Below, piece by piece: positions 50,809 through 60,800 of a stretch of 64,000 nt of DNA; positions within the stretch are counted from its first letter, which is position 1; each line of letters starts with the position of its first letter. Source of the DNA: an uncultured Roseivirga sp. (lineage in GTDB: Bacteria > Bacteroidota > Bacteroidia > Cytophagales > Cyclobacteriaceae). Where the stretch lies: NCBI GenBank assembly GCA_947493005.1, contig CANLOY010000005.1:338184-402183 (forward strand). Reading direction: 5' to 3'. The position numbers were made by a program, and so were the translations under genes. Under the pieces are notes generated by a model that was given only the letters and a program-made list of their open reading frames with translations, searched no databases and was not told the DNA's origin.

Positions 50809-53703
50809 CTATTGATTTCCCCCTCGGCCACCTCTACCTCCAAAGCCACCCGCACCAAAACGTTCTCTCATTTGTCTAAACTTTTGGTTTTCAACTGGCA
50901 TTTGACCTTGTCCAAAGCTTCTGATATTGTATATAAATGAAAGCATGAAGTACTGGGTGAGTATTTGAGTTTGATTGTCTTCTATATAAGATCCGGTAAT
51001 CGATCTTCTTACGTTTTGATTTTGTTTTAACAGGTCGAAAACTACTAGTTTGATTTCAGCTTTTTGCTTCATTAACTTCTTTCCCATTTCCATATTCCAA
51101 AGCACAAAATTTTGATTGAAGCCATCGGATAGGCCAGAGTTAGCAGTATGATTTACCGTTGACCTGAAGACAAAGCCTTGCCCGAAAATCCAGTTCAATC
51201 TTAACCTTGTGGCCTGAGTAAAGTAATCTGTATCATTTGCAGATTGCAGTGTGTTGGAAACGGAACTGAAGTTGGAGTTACTGGATATAGTAAAGTCTAC
51301 ATTTTCACTGATGTTACTACTCAACACAAAGCCAAGTCCTACTGTAGGAGTCTTAGCGCTGTTCAGTTCGTTATTGATTAATTCAGGAGTTTGGGTATAT
51401 GAAAGAGATCCTGTAAAGTTCAGGTTAGACTTTATAAAGCCCAAAGGCATTCCGTATGAAATAAAGCTTCTCACATTCCAGTAACCATTAAGATTTACAG
51501 GTTTGCTAAATCTTGCACCTGGTTGTAAAATGATACCGTCAACTACAGAGTTTCCGCGAGAAGCTATAGTGGTGCTATTTCCAATATAATTATCAGAGAA
51601 ACTTCCACTGAGCAGCGTGAAAAAGCTCCTTGAGGTTTCGCTATTGACGCTATTGTATCTGATCGTTGCAGAGTGCTGATACCTTTGTTCAAGCTCTGGG
51701 TTTCCTGAACTGATGTTCAGTGGATCTGTATTGTCGATTACATTTTGAAGCTGATTTACACTTGGGGCGTTGGTAGACGTTCTGTAATTAATGCTTATAC
51801 TTTTACCTCTACTGGCTCGGTATCGATAATTGATGGATGGTACAAAATTGTTGAAGGTTCTATCAACATTATCGGAGAAAGGGAAAGTCTGATCATTATC
51901 CAGTATTGCTTTTTGATAAGTTGCTCTTAATGTTAGTGTACCTTTTTGACCTCTAAGGTTATAGCCGACTGTACCTTGATGAGTATAATAATCATTCTCA
52001 AATGTATTACTCAATGGGGTATTCAGATCTGTAAAATCACCATTTCCTTCGTTATAGTCGAATGTTTGCTTATCAGAATCATTGAATTGGTAACCATATC
52101 GGTAAGAGAACAGAACTGAGCTTCTGTTAGCCAATGGCTCGGTATAAGTTGCATTGAGAGTCATGTTAAACCCATCTTGATTTTGGTCGGAAAACTGATT
52201 TAAATCAACCGTTCTGCCTTGACCTACGAAGAAATCAGTATCTGATAACAAAAAGCTATCACCATTATTATTGTTAAGGCCTGTATTCAGATTAATGGAG
52301 AAAGTTCTTCCAGGAGTAGAGAAAGCATGACGAAAGAGCAGGTTGTTGCTAAAGCTAAAAGCTTCAAGGTCGGATCGGTTTTCTGTACTGGTTTGGTTAA
52401 GTAAATCGGTGCCAAGAAATGTAGAGCCATTAACGATTGCCGCTCCAGAATTATCTTGTAGGGTAAACCTCGGACGCATGATAATGGAGTTCTTATCATC
52501 AATTTTGTATTCCAACTGCCCGCTGAACCTATGATTAGTATTTCGGCTAGGAGAGAAGCTGTTTTCCATATAGGTCTGCCCGGCATTTTCCACTAAGGTG
52601 AATTGTCGGAATACCGATTCATCAGACGAGTTATCAGACTGATTGAAAAAGTAGCTACCGCTAAACTTTATGCGCTTGTCGTCTTGGTATGAGTAATTGA
52701 CTCCAATTGCTTTCGTTTCATTAATTCCACCTTGTTGACCTACCAGGAAGTTACTGGCATTGCCTCCATTGGCAAATCTTCCGCCTCCTCCAGCACCACC
52801 ATCACCACCACCACGACCGCCTCTTCTACCACGTCTACCGCCACCGGCAGCAATTCCTAAAAGGTCGCTGGTTGAAAAATTCTGGATATTGATATTGTTT
52901 ACCTGTCCAAGAATGGTAGTTCGAGATTTGGGTCTGAAGAGGTTTATACTTCCACCAACATTGTAGGTTTCACCTGTTCCAGCACCTGCATATACTTTTC
53001 CGAATTCACCATTTCGCATGCTTACTTTGGTAATGATATTCATGGTTTTGGATGTTTCTCCATCCGCAAAGCCTGTGAATCTGGCCTGGTCACTGGCTTG
53101 ATCATAGACTTGAATTCGCTCGATCATTTCAGCTGGAAGGTTCTTAAGTGCGGCATTGGGATCATCTCCAAAGAATTCCCTGCCATCTACAAGTACACGT
53201 TTCACATCTTCGCCTTGAGCTTGTACCTTACCATTTTGAATAACCACCCCTGGCATCTTTTCAACCAGGTTTTCTGCTGTGGCATCTGGATTGACCTTAA
53301 AAGCAGCAGCATTAAACTCAGTGGTATCTCCATTTTGTCTTACGCGCTCTGTCATGCCCTCAACAACAACTCCATCCAGGGTTTTGGTGTCTACTCCAAG
53401 AAGAACATTTCCAAGGTTTAATGACTTGTCTTGAATGGTGAAGTTTTTCACATACTTTTTAAAGCCTACATAAGATATGGCGATTTGATACTTACCATTG
53501 GCCACATTTGAGATGCGAAAACCACCAAGGTCATTGGTTGAATAAGCTTTGGCAGTAGAGTCTGCCAAATTGATAAATAAGACAGTTGCGAACTTTAGTG
53601 GTTTGTTCTGAGTGCTATCCTGGACATTTCCTTTGACTACCCAATACTGAGCGGATGCTGAAAAAGCTATTGATAAAAGCACTGTAGTAAAGAATAGACG
53701 CAT
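50809..53703 (-). CDS. Outer-membrane beta-barrel protein with carboxypeptidase-regulatory and plug domains (paralog 2, RGG-rich)
   Basis: The 964-residue protein has a signal peptide (about 1-18), a CarboxypepD_reg domain (WVVKGNVQDSTQNKPLKF), a plug-like domain (LVEKMPGVVIQNGKVQAQG, then VLVDGREFFGDDPNAALKN) and a long barrel. It is a clear paralog of the protein at 47928-50687, 121 nt away. Unlike that protein it has glycine-arginine tracts: one at about residues 285-315 (GRRGRRGGRGGGDGGAGGGG, with the flanking residues) and one at the extreme C-terminus (GAGGFGGRGGRGGNQ). The RGG tracts would lie in a loop and at the end, and their role is unknown. Confidence 0.9.
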   Translation of the reverse strand: MRLFFTTVLLSIAFSASAQYWVVKGNVQDSTQNKPLKFATVLFINLADSTAKAYSTNDLGGFRISNVANGKYQIAISYVGFKKYVKNFTIQDKSLNLGNVLLGVDTKTLDGVVVEGMTERVRQNGDTTEFNAAAFKVNPDATAENLVEKMPGVVIQNGKVQAQGEDVKRVLVDGREFFGDDPNAALKNLPAEMIERIQVYDQASDQARFTGFADGETSKTMNIITKVSMRNGEFGKVYAGAGTGETYNVGGSINLFRPKSRTTILGQVNNINIQNFSTSDLLGIAAGGGRRGRRGGRGGGDGGAGGGGRFANGGNASNFLVGQQGGINETKAIGVNYSYQDDKRIKFSGSYFFNQSDNSSDESVFRQFTLVENAGQTYMENSFSPSRNTNHRFSGQLEYKIDDKNSIIMRPRFTLQDNSGAAIVNGSTFLGTDLLNQTSTENRSDLEAFSFSNNLLFRHAFSTPGRTFSINLNTGLNNNNGDSFLLSDTDFFVGQGRTVDLNQFSDQNQDGFNMTLNATYTEPLANRSSVLFSYRYGYQFNDSDKQTFDYNEGNGDFTDLNTPLSNTFENDYYTHQGTVGYNLRGQKGTLTLRATYQKAILDNDQTFPFSDNVDRTFNNFVPSINYRYRASRGKSISINYRTSTNAPSVNQLQNVIDNTDPLNISSGNPELEQRYQHSATIRYNSVNSETSRSFFTLLSGSFSDNYIGNSTTIASRGNSVVDGIILQPGARFSKPVNLNGYWNVRSFISYGMPLGFIKSNLNFTGSLSYTQTPELINNELNSAKTPTVGLGFVLSSNISENVDFTISSNSNFSSVSNTLQSANDTDYFTQATRLRLNWIFGQGFVFRSTVNHTANSGLSDGFNQNFVLWNMEMGKKLMKQKAEIKLVVFDLLKQNQNVRRSITGSYIEDNQTQILTQYFMLSFIYNIRSFGQGQMPVENQKFRQMRERFGAGGFGGRGGRGGNQ

Positions 53704-53880
53704 ATTGTTGAGATTTGGTGTTTAGATATATCTTGTCTACAAAGGTTTAATGCCAATAGTGTAAATTCGATATTCAGTAATTATTTATTGTTTTTCAATA
53801 AATATATATTATGTTTCGAAAAATTTGACTCACTGATATTTGAGAAAAAGAGTAACGAAGTGCGCCTGAAACAGAAAATT

Positions 53881-54540
53881 ATGAACTGGAATGGATTAGT
53901 ATTAAAGAGTACAGAGAGCCTTTTGGTATTTTGTAAGTATGCAATTTACACAGCTGCATTTATAATGACACTTGCTCTAATTTTTAGGCCAGACTCTTTT
54001 ACCGAGTTTACAATAAGCATGGATGCTAGCTATTTTGCTGAAACAGATATCATTCTTCCAAAAAAGCCACAAAGACTAAATGTTCAAGATGGCATTGGTC
54101 TTAAAAGATGGGTGTCGGATGGAGAACTGTATGTAGATAGGGTTCACCTCCTGATTCGAAATGGTCGAAATTTGAGGGTTTTATCTTATTTTTTCCTATT
54201 GATAGCATTGAGTATAATTTACTCGATAATTCATCAGCTACTCGGTTTGGTACGTTCAATAATAAAAGAGAAGCCTTTCATAAGAGAAAATGTAAAGCGA
54301 ATAAGGTTTATTGGCTTGCTTCTAATAGGAGTTGAAGTATTTCTACTAATTATAGATAAGATTATCTTCTGGCTTTCTAAGGGTTTGATTGTTCTTGAGG
54401 ATTTGTCGTACCGATCGAGCATTAGTTTGGGTACCGACTTGCTCAATAACTGGATTTTTGTAGGAGTAATGATTTTGATAATTGCTCAGGTGTTTAAATC
54501 TGGAATTGAACTAAAAGAAGAGCAGGAATTAACTATTTGA
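53881..54540 (+). CDS. DUF2975 membrane protein
   Basis: The frame is open from 53788, but the ATG at 53881 (MNWNGLVLKSTESL) gives the usual 219-residue size. Four transmembrane helices are seen (about 17-36, 98-117, 136-156 and 180-205) with a loop before the second. The C-terminal half with SIIKEKPFIRENVKRIRFIG matches DUF2975. These proteins are commonly paired with a small XRE-type regulator, which follows here 2 nt after the stop. Their function is unknown. Confidence 0.85.
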   Translation: MNWNGLVLKSTESLLVFCKYAIYTAAFIMTLALIFRPDSFTEFTISMDASYFAETDIILPKKPQRLNVQDGIGLKRWVSDGELYVDRVHLLIRNGRNLRVLSYFFLLIALSIIYSIIHQLLGLVRSIIKEKPFIRENVKRIRFIGLLLIGVEVFLLIIDKIIFWLSKGLIVLEDLSYRSSISLGTDLLNNWIFVGVMILIIAQVFKSGIELKEEQELTI

Positions 54541-54542
54541 AT

Positions 54543-54758
54543 ATGGCTATCATAGTAAATCTGGATGTAATGCTTGCTAAACGCAAGATGCAGAGTAAAG
54601 AACTTGCTGAGATTGTTGGAATAACTTTGGCTAATCTTTCTATTTTAAAAACCGGAAAAGCGAAGGCGGTAAGATTTAGTACGCTTGAAGCCATTTGCAA
54701 AGCGCTGGATTGCCAGCCAGGCGATATATTAGAGTTTAAAACAGAAGAAAATGACTAG
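54543..54758 (+). CDS. Small HTH (XRE/Cro-type) regulator
   Basis: This 71-residue protein is almost only a helix-turn-helix domain: MAIIVNLDVMLAKRKMQSKE, LAEIVGITLANLSILKTG (the recognition helix) and FSTLEAICKALDCQPGDILE. This matches the YozG-like single-domain regulators that accompany DUF2975. A TTG lies two codons upstream but the ATG is more plausible. It overlaps the DUF4870 gene by 8 nt. Confidence 0.93.
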   Translation: MAIIVNLDVMLAKRKMQSKELAEIVGITLANLSILKTGKAKAVRFSTLEAICKALDCQPGDILEFKTEEND

Positions 54759-55089
54759 TCATGAAAGGCCCTGGGTAATCGGGGCACATATTGGAACATT
54801 GTTAGGGTACTCAGTTATCTTAGGTAGTTTTTTAGTGCCCTTGTTTATCTGGTTATCTAAGAAAGACGAATCACCAGTAATTGAAGAACACGCAAAGGCA
54901 TCGTTGAACTTTCAAATATCTATGGCAATCTATATGCTTGTTGCAGGATTTTTTGCCATTCTGTTGATAGGTATTCCCTTTCTTTTCATCATTCCTTTGG
55001 TAAATCTGATTTGTGTGATTTTAGCTACTGCAGAAGCAGGTAAAGGAAAACTGTACAATTATCCTTTTAGCATTACCTTTGTCAGGTAA
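54751..55089 (+). CDS. DUF4870 membrane protein
   Basis: These 112 residues contain three hydrophobic segments (about 15-35, 56-75 and 75-97) with the family start (WVIGAHIGTLLGYSVILGSF) and the segment VIEEHAKASLNFQISMAIY. This is DUF4870 (Tic20-like fold). The function is unknown. The gene overlaps the HTH gene and ends 10 nt before hemB, so it is likely in one operon with DUF2975, the regulator and perhaps hemB. Confidence 0.88.
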   Translation: MTSHERPWVIGAHIGTLLGYSVILGSFLVPLFIWLSKKDESPVIEEHAKASLNFQISMAIYMLVAGFFAILLIGIPFLFIIPLVNLICVILATAEAGKGKLYNYPFSITFVR

Positions 55090-55099
55090 TTTTAAGAGT

Positions 55100-56062
55100 A
55101 TGGATATAAGGCCTAGAAGAAACCGCAAATCATCGGCAATCAGATCTTTAGTCGAAGAGACACACCTTAAGACTAGTGATTTTATTTTTCCATTATTTCT
55201 GCTTGAAGGAAGTAACGATAGAGTTGAAGTAGAGTCTATGCCTGGAATTTACAGGTTGGGACTCGATCATATGCTTAAAGAAATTGAGTCTTGCCTGAAA
55301 TTGGGAATTAAAGCCTTTGATGTTTTTCCTGTGGTTTCCGAGTCTTATAAAGACCAGGAGGCAACAAATAGCTATAACACGGATTTCTTTTACCACAAGG
55401 CCTTAAAAAGGATTAAGGAAGAGTTTCCTGAAGCCGCTATTATGACTGATGTGGCACTAGACCCTTATAGTTCAGATGGTCATGATGGAATAGTGAAGGA
55501 TGGAAAAATACTGAATGATGAGACTTTAGAAGTTTTAGGCAAACAGGCATTATCACAGGCAAGGTGTGGTATTGACATCATTGGGCCATCTGATATGATG
55601 GATGGAAGAGTAGGTTATATTAGAGAAGTGCTGGACGACAATGGTTTTACAGAAGTGTCTATCATGTCTTATACAGCTAAGTATGCCAGTGCTTTTTATG
55701 GACCTTTCAGAGATGCATTAGATTCAGCCCCGAAAAGTGGAGATAAGAAGACTTACCAAATGAATCCTGCCAATCAAAGAGAGGCTTTGATTGAGGCGGA
55801 TTTGGATGTAGATGAGGGGGCAGATTTCTTAATGGTTAAACCGGCTTTGGCGTATCTGGATGTGATTAAGTTATTAAAGGATAACTATGCTCAACCCATT
55901 GCTGCATACAATGTCAGCGGGGAATATGCAATGCTTAAAGCAGCTGCTGAAAAAGGCTGGCTTGATTATGATAGAGTAATGGCTGAAACACTATTGAGTA
56001 TAAAGAGAGCCGGAGCGGATATAATTCTCACATATCATGCAAAAGAGTTTGCTCAGCTCTAA
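55100..56062 (+). CDS. hemB: Delta-aminolevulinic acid dehydratase (porphobilinogen synthase)
   Basis: HemB joins two 5-aminolevulinate molecules to porphobilinogen in heme synthesis. With the ATG at 55100 it has 320 residues, as expected. The Schiff-base Lys residues are visible: Lys194 in SYTAKYASAFYGPFRD and Lys247 in FLMVKPALAYLDVI. The active-site loop after MTDVALDPYSSDGHDG lacks the CxCxC zinc motif, so it is of the Mg-dependent, Cys-poor type. It is the last gene before a bidirectional terminator. Confidence 0.97.
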   Translation: MDIRPRRNRKSSAIRSLVEETHLKTSDFIFPLFLLEGSNDRVEVESMPGIYRLGLDHMLKEIESCLKLGIKAFDVFPVVSESYKDQEATNSYNTDFFYHKALKRIKEEFPEAAIMTDVALDPYSSDGHDGIVKDGKILNDETLEVLGKQALSQARCGIDIIGPSDMMDGRVGYIREVLDDNGFTEVSIMSYTAKYASAFYGPFRDALDSAPKSGDKKTYQMNPANQREALIEADLDVDEGADFLMVKPALAYLDVIKLLKDNYAQPIAAYNVSGEYAMLKAAAEKGWLDYDRVMAETLLSIKRAGADIILTYHAKEFAQL

Positions 56063-56081
56063 AAAGAGAACGCTTATAAAT

Positions 56082-56112
56082 AAAAAATGCCTGCTCATGA
56101 AGGCATTTTTTA
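56082..56112. terminator. Bidirectional terminator between hemB and the desaturase
   Basis: An 11-bp stem (AAAAAATGCCT with AGGCATTTTTT) around an 8-nt loop has T-runs on both strands. It separates the convergent hemB and desaturase genes. Confidence 0.88.
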
Positions 56113-56128
56113 TTTATAAGCTTTGGAT

Positions 56129-57226
56129 TTAAACAGCACTTGGTCTGCCCAAGCTTTTCAGCATTTTAGCATGGCTAACAATTGCTGAAATAAAGTTCTT
56201 TTCTGAGTTGTATGGCAGTCCATACTCGTCAGCCGTTTCTCTTACAATTTTAGATATTCGCTTATAGTGTACGTGGCAAATATTAGGGAATAAATGATGT
56301 TCAATCTGGTAATTTAAACCACCAACATACCAAGAGAAAATCCTACTTTTTGGAGAGAAGTTAGTTGTGGTGAATAACTGATGTACTGCCCAGTTATTCT
56401 CAATATTTCCAGTGTCATCAGGGATTGGATACTCTGCTGTTGGCATAACATGAGCAGGCTGAAAAATAAGTCCTAATGACAAACCAGTAATGAAATGCAT
56501 GATAAAGAAACCAATTAGAACAATCCACCATGATACGGGAATAAGTACTAGTGGTAATACTAGTGCATAGCCATAGTAGAGTATTTTGGAAATAATTGTT
56601 TCAATAAGTACTCCGGTGTATGTTCTCTTTTGCCCCTTAAGTAAACCTTCTTTTTTGTAGCGATAAAGCTGTTTGAAGTCTTTTGTTGTTAGCCAAAGAA
56701 AGGTCATCATACCATAAAGGAACCAACCATAGATATGCTGAAGTTTATGCGCTTTTAATAATGGTGCATGTGGCGATAACCTCATTAACTTACCTGGGTC
56801 AATGTCTTCATCCATCCCTTCAATGTTGGTGAATGAGTGGTGAAGCACATTGTGTTGGATTTTCCAGTTAACAGTGCTGGCACCAATTACATTCATTACA
56901 TAGCCCATAATGAAATTGACTCTTTTATTCTTTGAATATGCACCATGGTTGGCATCGTGCATCACCGAAAGGCCAATGCCAGACATGCCAATACCCATTA
57001 TGGCCCACATAAAAAGCACAAGCCAAGGTTGAGTGATAATGCCAGACAACATTAGTCCATAAGGTGCGAAATACAATAGAAACATTACTACCGTCTTACT
57101 CACCATAGTGGCATTTCCATAGACCGAAATATTATTAGAGTCGAAATAATCTTTTACTCTTTTTCTGAGATCACTGATAAATTCAGCTTGATTATTTCTT
57201 GAAAACTTGATGGCTTTATATTTCAT
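56129..57226 (-). CDS. Membrane fatty acid desaturase (acyl-CoA/acyl-lipid type)
   Basis: This di-iron enzyme adds a double bond to a fatty acyl chain. The 365-residue protein shows the three His boxes: HDANH (residues 90-94), HNVLHH (125-130) and QIEHH (307-311, followed by LFPNICHVHY). The Q in place of the first His of the third box is the pattern of front-end (delta-5/6-like) desaturases. Several transmembrane helices lie between the boxes. No cytochrome b5 domain is fused. The substrate is unknown. Confidence 0.92.
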   Translation of the reverse strand: MKYKAIKFSRNNQAEFISDLRKRVKDYFDSNNISVYGNATMVSKTVVMFLLYFAPYGLMLSGIITQPWLVLFMWAIMGIGMSGIGLSVMHDANHGAYSKNKRVNFIMGYVMNVIGASTVNWKIQHNVLHHSFTNIEGMDEDIDPGKLMRLSPHAPLLKAHKLQHIYGWFLYGMMTFLWLTTKDFKQLYRYKKEGLLKGQKRTYTGVLIETIISKILYYGYALVLPLVLIPVSWWIVLIGFFIMHFITGLSLGLIFQPAHVMPTAEYPIPDDTGNIENNWAVHQLFTTTNFSPKSRIFSWYVGGLNYQIEHHLFPNICHVHYKRISKIVRETADEYGLPYNSEKNFISAIVSHAKMLKSLGRPSAV

Positions 57227-57347
57227 AGGCTAACCGGAACTATCGCTTCAAAATGGAAGATAGGCGTCTTGAAGATATACTCTTAGACTCTACTTTCAGT
57301 TTTAATGTTGCAAAATTAACAATTAAATGCGTGACAATGTAGGAGTA

Positions 57348-57722
57348 TCAGAGATCTTGTTCTCTTTCCAGCATTAAAACAGAGGCTTGAGGTACAATGA
57401 ATAGCTTTTCTGACTGATAAACTATTTCTACAGCACCCTTTTGTAAGAAGATAGCTAAATCACCTTCTTCGGCTTGCAACGGAACATACTTTACTTTTTC
57501 ATCATTGTTTTTCCAAAGCTCATCTTCATCAGTTGGAAGAGGAATAGGATATCCAGGTCCAACTTTGATGACATAACCTGTTTGTACTTTTTCTTTTTCC
57601 TGAACTCCAGGAGGGAGGTAAAGTCCACTTTCAGTTTTTTCAGGTGATTTCTTTGGCCTGATTAAAAGCCGATCTCCAACGACTATTAACTTTTTCAATC
57701 TATTATCAGCAGTCAATTCCAT
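57348..57722 (-). CDS. GroES-like co-chaperonin family protein
   Basis: From the ATG at 57722 the protein has 124 residues; the frame is open upstream to 57782. It has the GroES pattern: LIVVGDRLLIRPKKSPEKTE, SGLYLPPGVQEKEKVQTGYV, VIKVGPG and a C-terminal strand (EKLFIVPQASVLMLE). The usual mobile loop is replaced by SPEKTESGLYLPPGV, and there is an extra insertion (LPTDEDELWKNNDEK). GroEL is not next to it, so this looks like a second, diverged copy rather than the main groES. Confidence 0.85.
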   Translation of the reverse strand: MELTADNRLKKLIVVGDRLLIRPKKSPEKTESGLYLPPGVQEKEKVQTGYVIKVGPGYPIPLPTDEDELWKNNDEKVKYVPLQAEEGDLAIFLQKGAVEIVYQSEKLFIVPQASVLMLEREQDL

Positions 57723-57773
57723 TCCAATCAATTTTGCTTCAAATATAAAACAGAATCTTATTCTAAAGGTTTG

Positions 57774-57807
57774 AAAAAACAAAGGATCGGCACTGGGCCG
57801 ATCCTTT
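57774..57807 (-). terminator. Rho-independent terminator of the giant T9SS gene
   Basis: An 11-bp perfect stem (AAAGGATCGGC with its complement, 57781-57791 and 57797-57807) around a 5-nt loop is followed on the minus strand by a T-run. It begins 26 nt beyond the stop. Confidence 0.88.
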
Positions 57808-57832
57808 CTCCTTGTTGATTGGTAAAAGAAGG

Positions 57833-60800
57833 TTAGCGTTTTATCATCAGCTTTTTGGTTTCTACATAACCGGCAGTATTTACTCTGATCAGATAAATAC
57901 CTTCAATTAGCTTAGAACCATTAAACTCGATTGTATAAGTTTTTTCGGCTTCTACTATATCGTTAAATAGCTTGCCAATAACATGACCTTGTGTATTGTA
58001 AACATTTACAGTTGCTGGTCCAGTTTGATTCGCTTTGAATGTAATGGTAGTAAAATCTCTTGTTGGGTTAGGGTAAGCATTTACGTCAATACTTATTTTC
58101 TCTACAATTGGTTCATCTTCTGCAGCATTGTCTCCTTCATGGTCTCCATTGTAAGATATGCCTTCACAGTTACCTAATTTGCCACCCCACTCGATCAAAG
58201 TAGCAGCATCTTCCTGGCTCACACAGTATGACTTGCCTTGATAGCAAACAGATACTTTACCATCCCATTCGATAACATCTATATCACAATTTCCTCCCGG
58301 ATCTGTGGTGTCTTCACAATTTTCAAGGTTCATATTGATATCACCTTGAACCCACTCTCCACAATAGTTCAGGTAGTAGAACCAACCAGAGATTCCATAG
58401 TTAAGGTTCTTACTGTTAGCACCTACACCAACCTGGAATCCATAATAATAGTTAGATGGCATATGGCTAAGTACTTTTTCTCTTCCGCTATTGTATCCTT
58501 TACCAATTAGCTTACTCGTTTTGCTTGGTCGGGAATCCATAATGTAATATGTCCAGTCTTTGTACTCATTGGTAACCAGGTCGTATTCATCTTTATAGCT
58601 ACGTCCCAGAGCAGACCATTGATCCCAGGTTCTTCCTTGAGCAAGGTTAATCTGGATTTCCCATCTGTCGTTCCAGTCATTGATATTATATACAGTTCCT
58701 GTAACTGTTGCTGTTCCATCCGAGTACTGTTTAAGACTTCCTGAGTTTTCTTTAAAGAAGTACCTCGCATTATTGTAGTGAGAGTATCTGCTCAGCCACA
58801 TTGCATGCCCTTGAGCACTGTAAGCAACAGCATCGCAAGATGAGTCAACTTCAACTTCTGGCTCTTCCGTCTCAATTGAACAGGTATTGCCCTGCCCATC
58901 GGTGTAACCAATCACTTTAAATGGACCAAATTCCTGCCCAATTATGTTTTCAGAACATGAAGTATGTACCTCATATCTGAAGGATCCAACTTTTAGGATG
59001 GTTTTGGCTTCTAACCTGCCATGACGGTCGAATCCTTCAACTACAAGTTGTTGGCCACTTTCAACATAATCGAAGGACTTAATAAGATAAGTTCCTCTCT
59101 TATTGTAAGCCTTAACACGCTGACCTGTTATTCCAGTGTACAAGACTGTGAAGTTTCTCATTCTTCCTTCACACTCGCAACTTTGACTTGATGACTGATC
59201 TGAGTAGTTATCATCGCCTTCATCGTAAGTGAAGCCACTGGCTGTTCCACCATAGAAATTGTTATCACCCCATGAATAATCTCCCCAATCATCTTCATCA
59301 AGATCGTCACCATCAGTTCCACTATTACAGACATTGCCTTCACCGTCAGTGTAAGAAACTACAGTGAAAGGTCCGTAAGATTTACCCATGATATTTTCAG
59401 AGCATGATGTGTGAATCATGTAGTTTCTGTAGTTGACCCTTAAGTAAGTTTTAGCGTCAAGTCGCCCTTTGTGATCAAATCCTCTAATTGTCAGTTCGTC
59501 ACCATTTCTTACATTGTAGAAAGTCTTGATTATTCTATTACCAAACTGATTATATGCTCTTACTGTAGCTCCTGATGGGCCATTGTAGGTAACTGTGAAG
59601 TTTTTCATTTTACCCTCACATTCGCACTCATCATCTCCACCTCCATTGTCACCATCGCACCTTGCGTCAATTACATTAACGGTGAAAGTTTTGGTAATTG
59701 AGCAGCCTTTTTCATCAGTTACAATTACTTCATAATCAGTTGTTACTTTTGGAGCAACTATTGCGCTATTGTTATCAATGCAGGAAATTTCGCTTTCTGG
59801 AGACCAGGCGTATGTGTAATTTCCATTACCTCCTGTTGCTAAAGCTGAAAGTGTTACAAACTGCTCTCCATAGCCGAGGTAAATGGTATGTTGATCTCCT
59901 CCGTTTCCTCCAGGAAACTCTGGTAATATGCTGCCTTCTACAGAGAGTGGGTCTGGCTGAGAAAGTGTAATGGTTTCTGAACTTGAATTGCCTCTTGAAT
60001 CTGTTACTGTTAGCGTATATATTCCAGCAGGGACATCTGCAATACTATTACCTTCAGCCCCATTGCTCCAAGAATAAGTGTACGGCCCACAACCTCCATC
60101 TATGTTTGCGTTAATTACTCCATCAGAACCTCCGTTACATGAAATATTATAACCAGCCTCTGCATTTCTTACTTCAGCATTTAATGTAATAGTAATAGGT
60201 TTTGCTATGACTGTCACATTGAAAGATGCATTGACAGTGTTTCCTGCCTGATCGATTGCAGTATATGTCACAGTAGTTGTTCCAATGTCAAAGAAATCGC
60301 CAGGTGAGTGCGAGCTTGTAAGTGTCACTGTACAATTATCAGTTGCGGTTGGAGGAGTCCAATTTATTTGTTCTCCGCAGTTATTATCGGTTTCATTGAA
60401 AATGATATCAGCAGGTACATTGGTAATAACAGGATTGATATTATCGGTAACAGTTACAATAGCTGTAGAGGTAGTAATATTACCCGACTGATCAGTTACA
60501 GTAAGTGTTACTGTATTCTCACCAAGGTGGCTACAATTGAATGATGTTTGGTTGGTGGTGATATTAGCAATTCCACAGTTATCAGTGCTTCCAGCATTGA
60601 TTTGAGGTGCTGAGACTGAAGCTTCTCCATTAGCATCGAGTGCTACTGTAATGTTTTGTGTATTCACCACAGGAGCGATATTATCTATCACCGTTACTGT
60701 TGCCATGGCTGAAGATGTGTTTCCACTATTGTCAGTACCCGTTAATGTTACAGTATTAGCTCCAAGGTCGTTACAATCGAAATCTATTTTATCAAGGTTC

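Noticed and set aside
47928..53703. A Sus-type polysaccharide utilisation locus
   Set aside because: No SusD homolog and no glycoside hydrolases are present near the two barrels.
53788..53880. Upstream extension of the DUF2975 frame
   Set aside because: The extra 31 residues are not family-like, while the ATG at 53881 gives the usual N-terminus.
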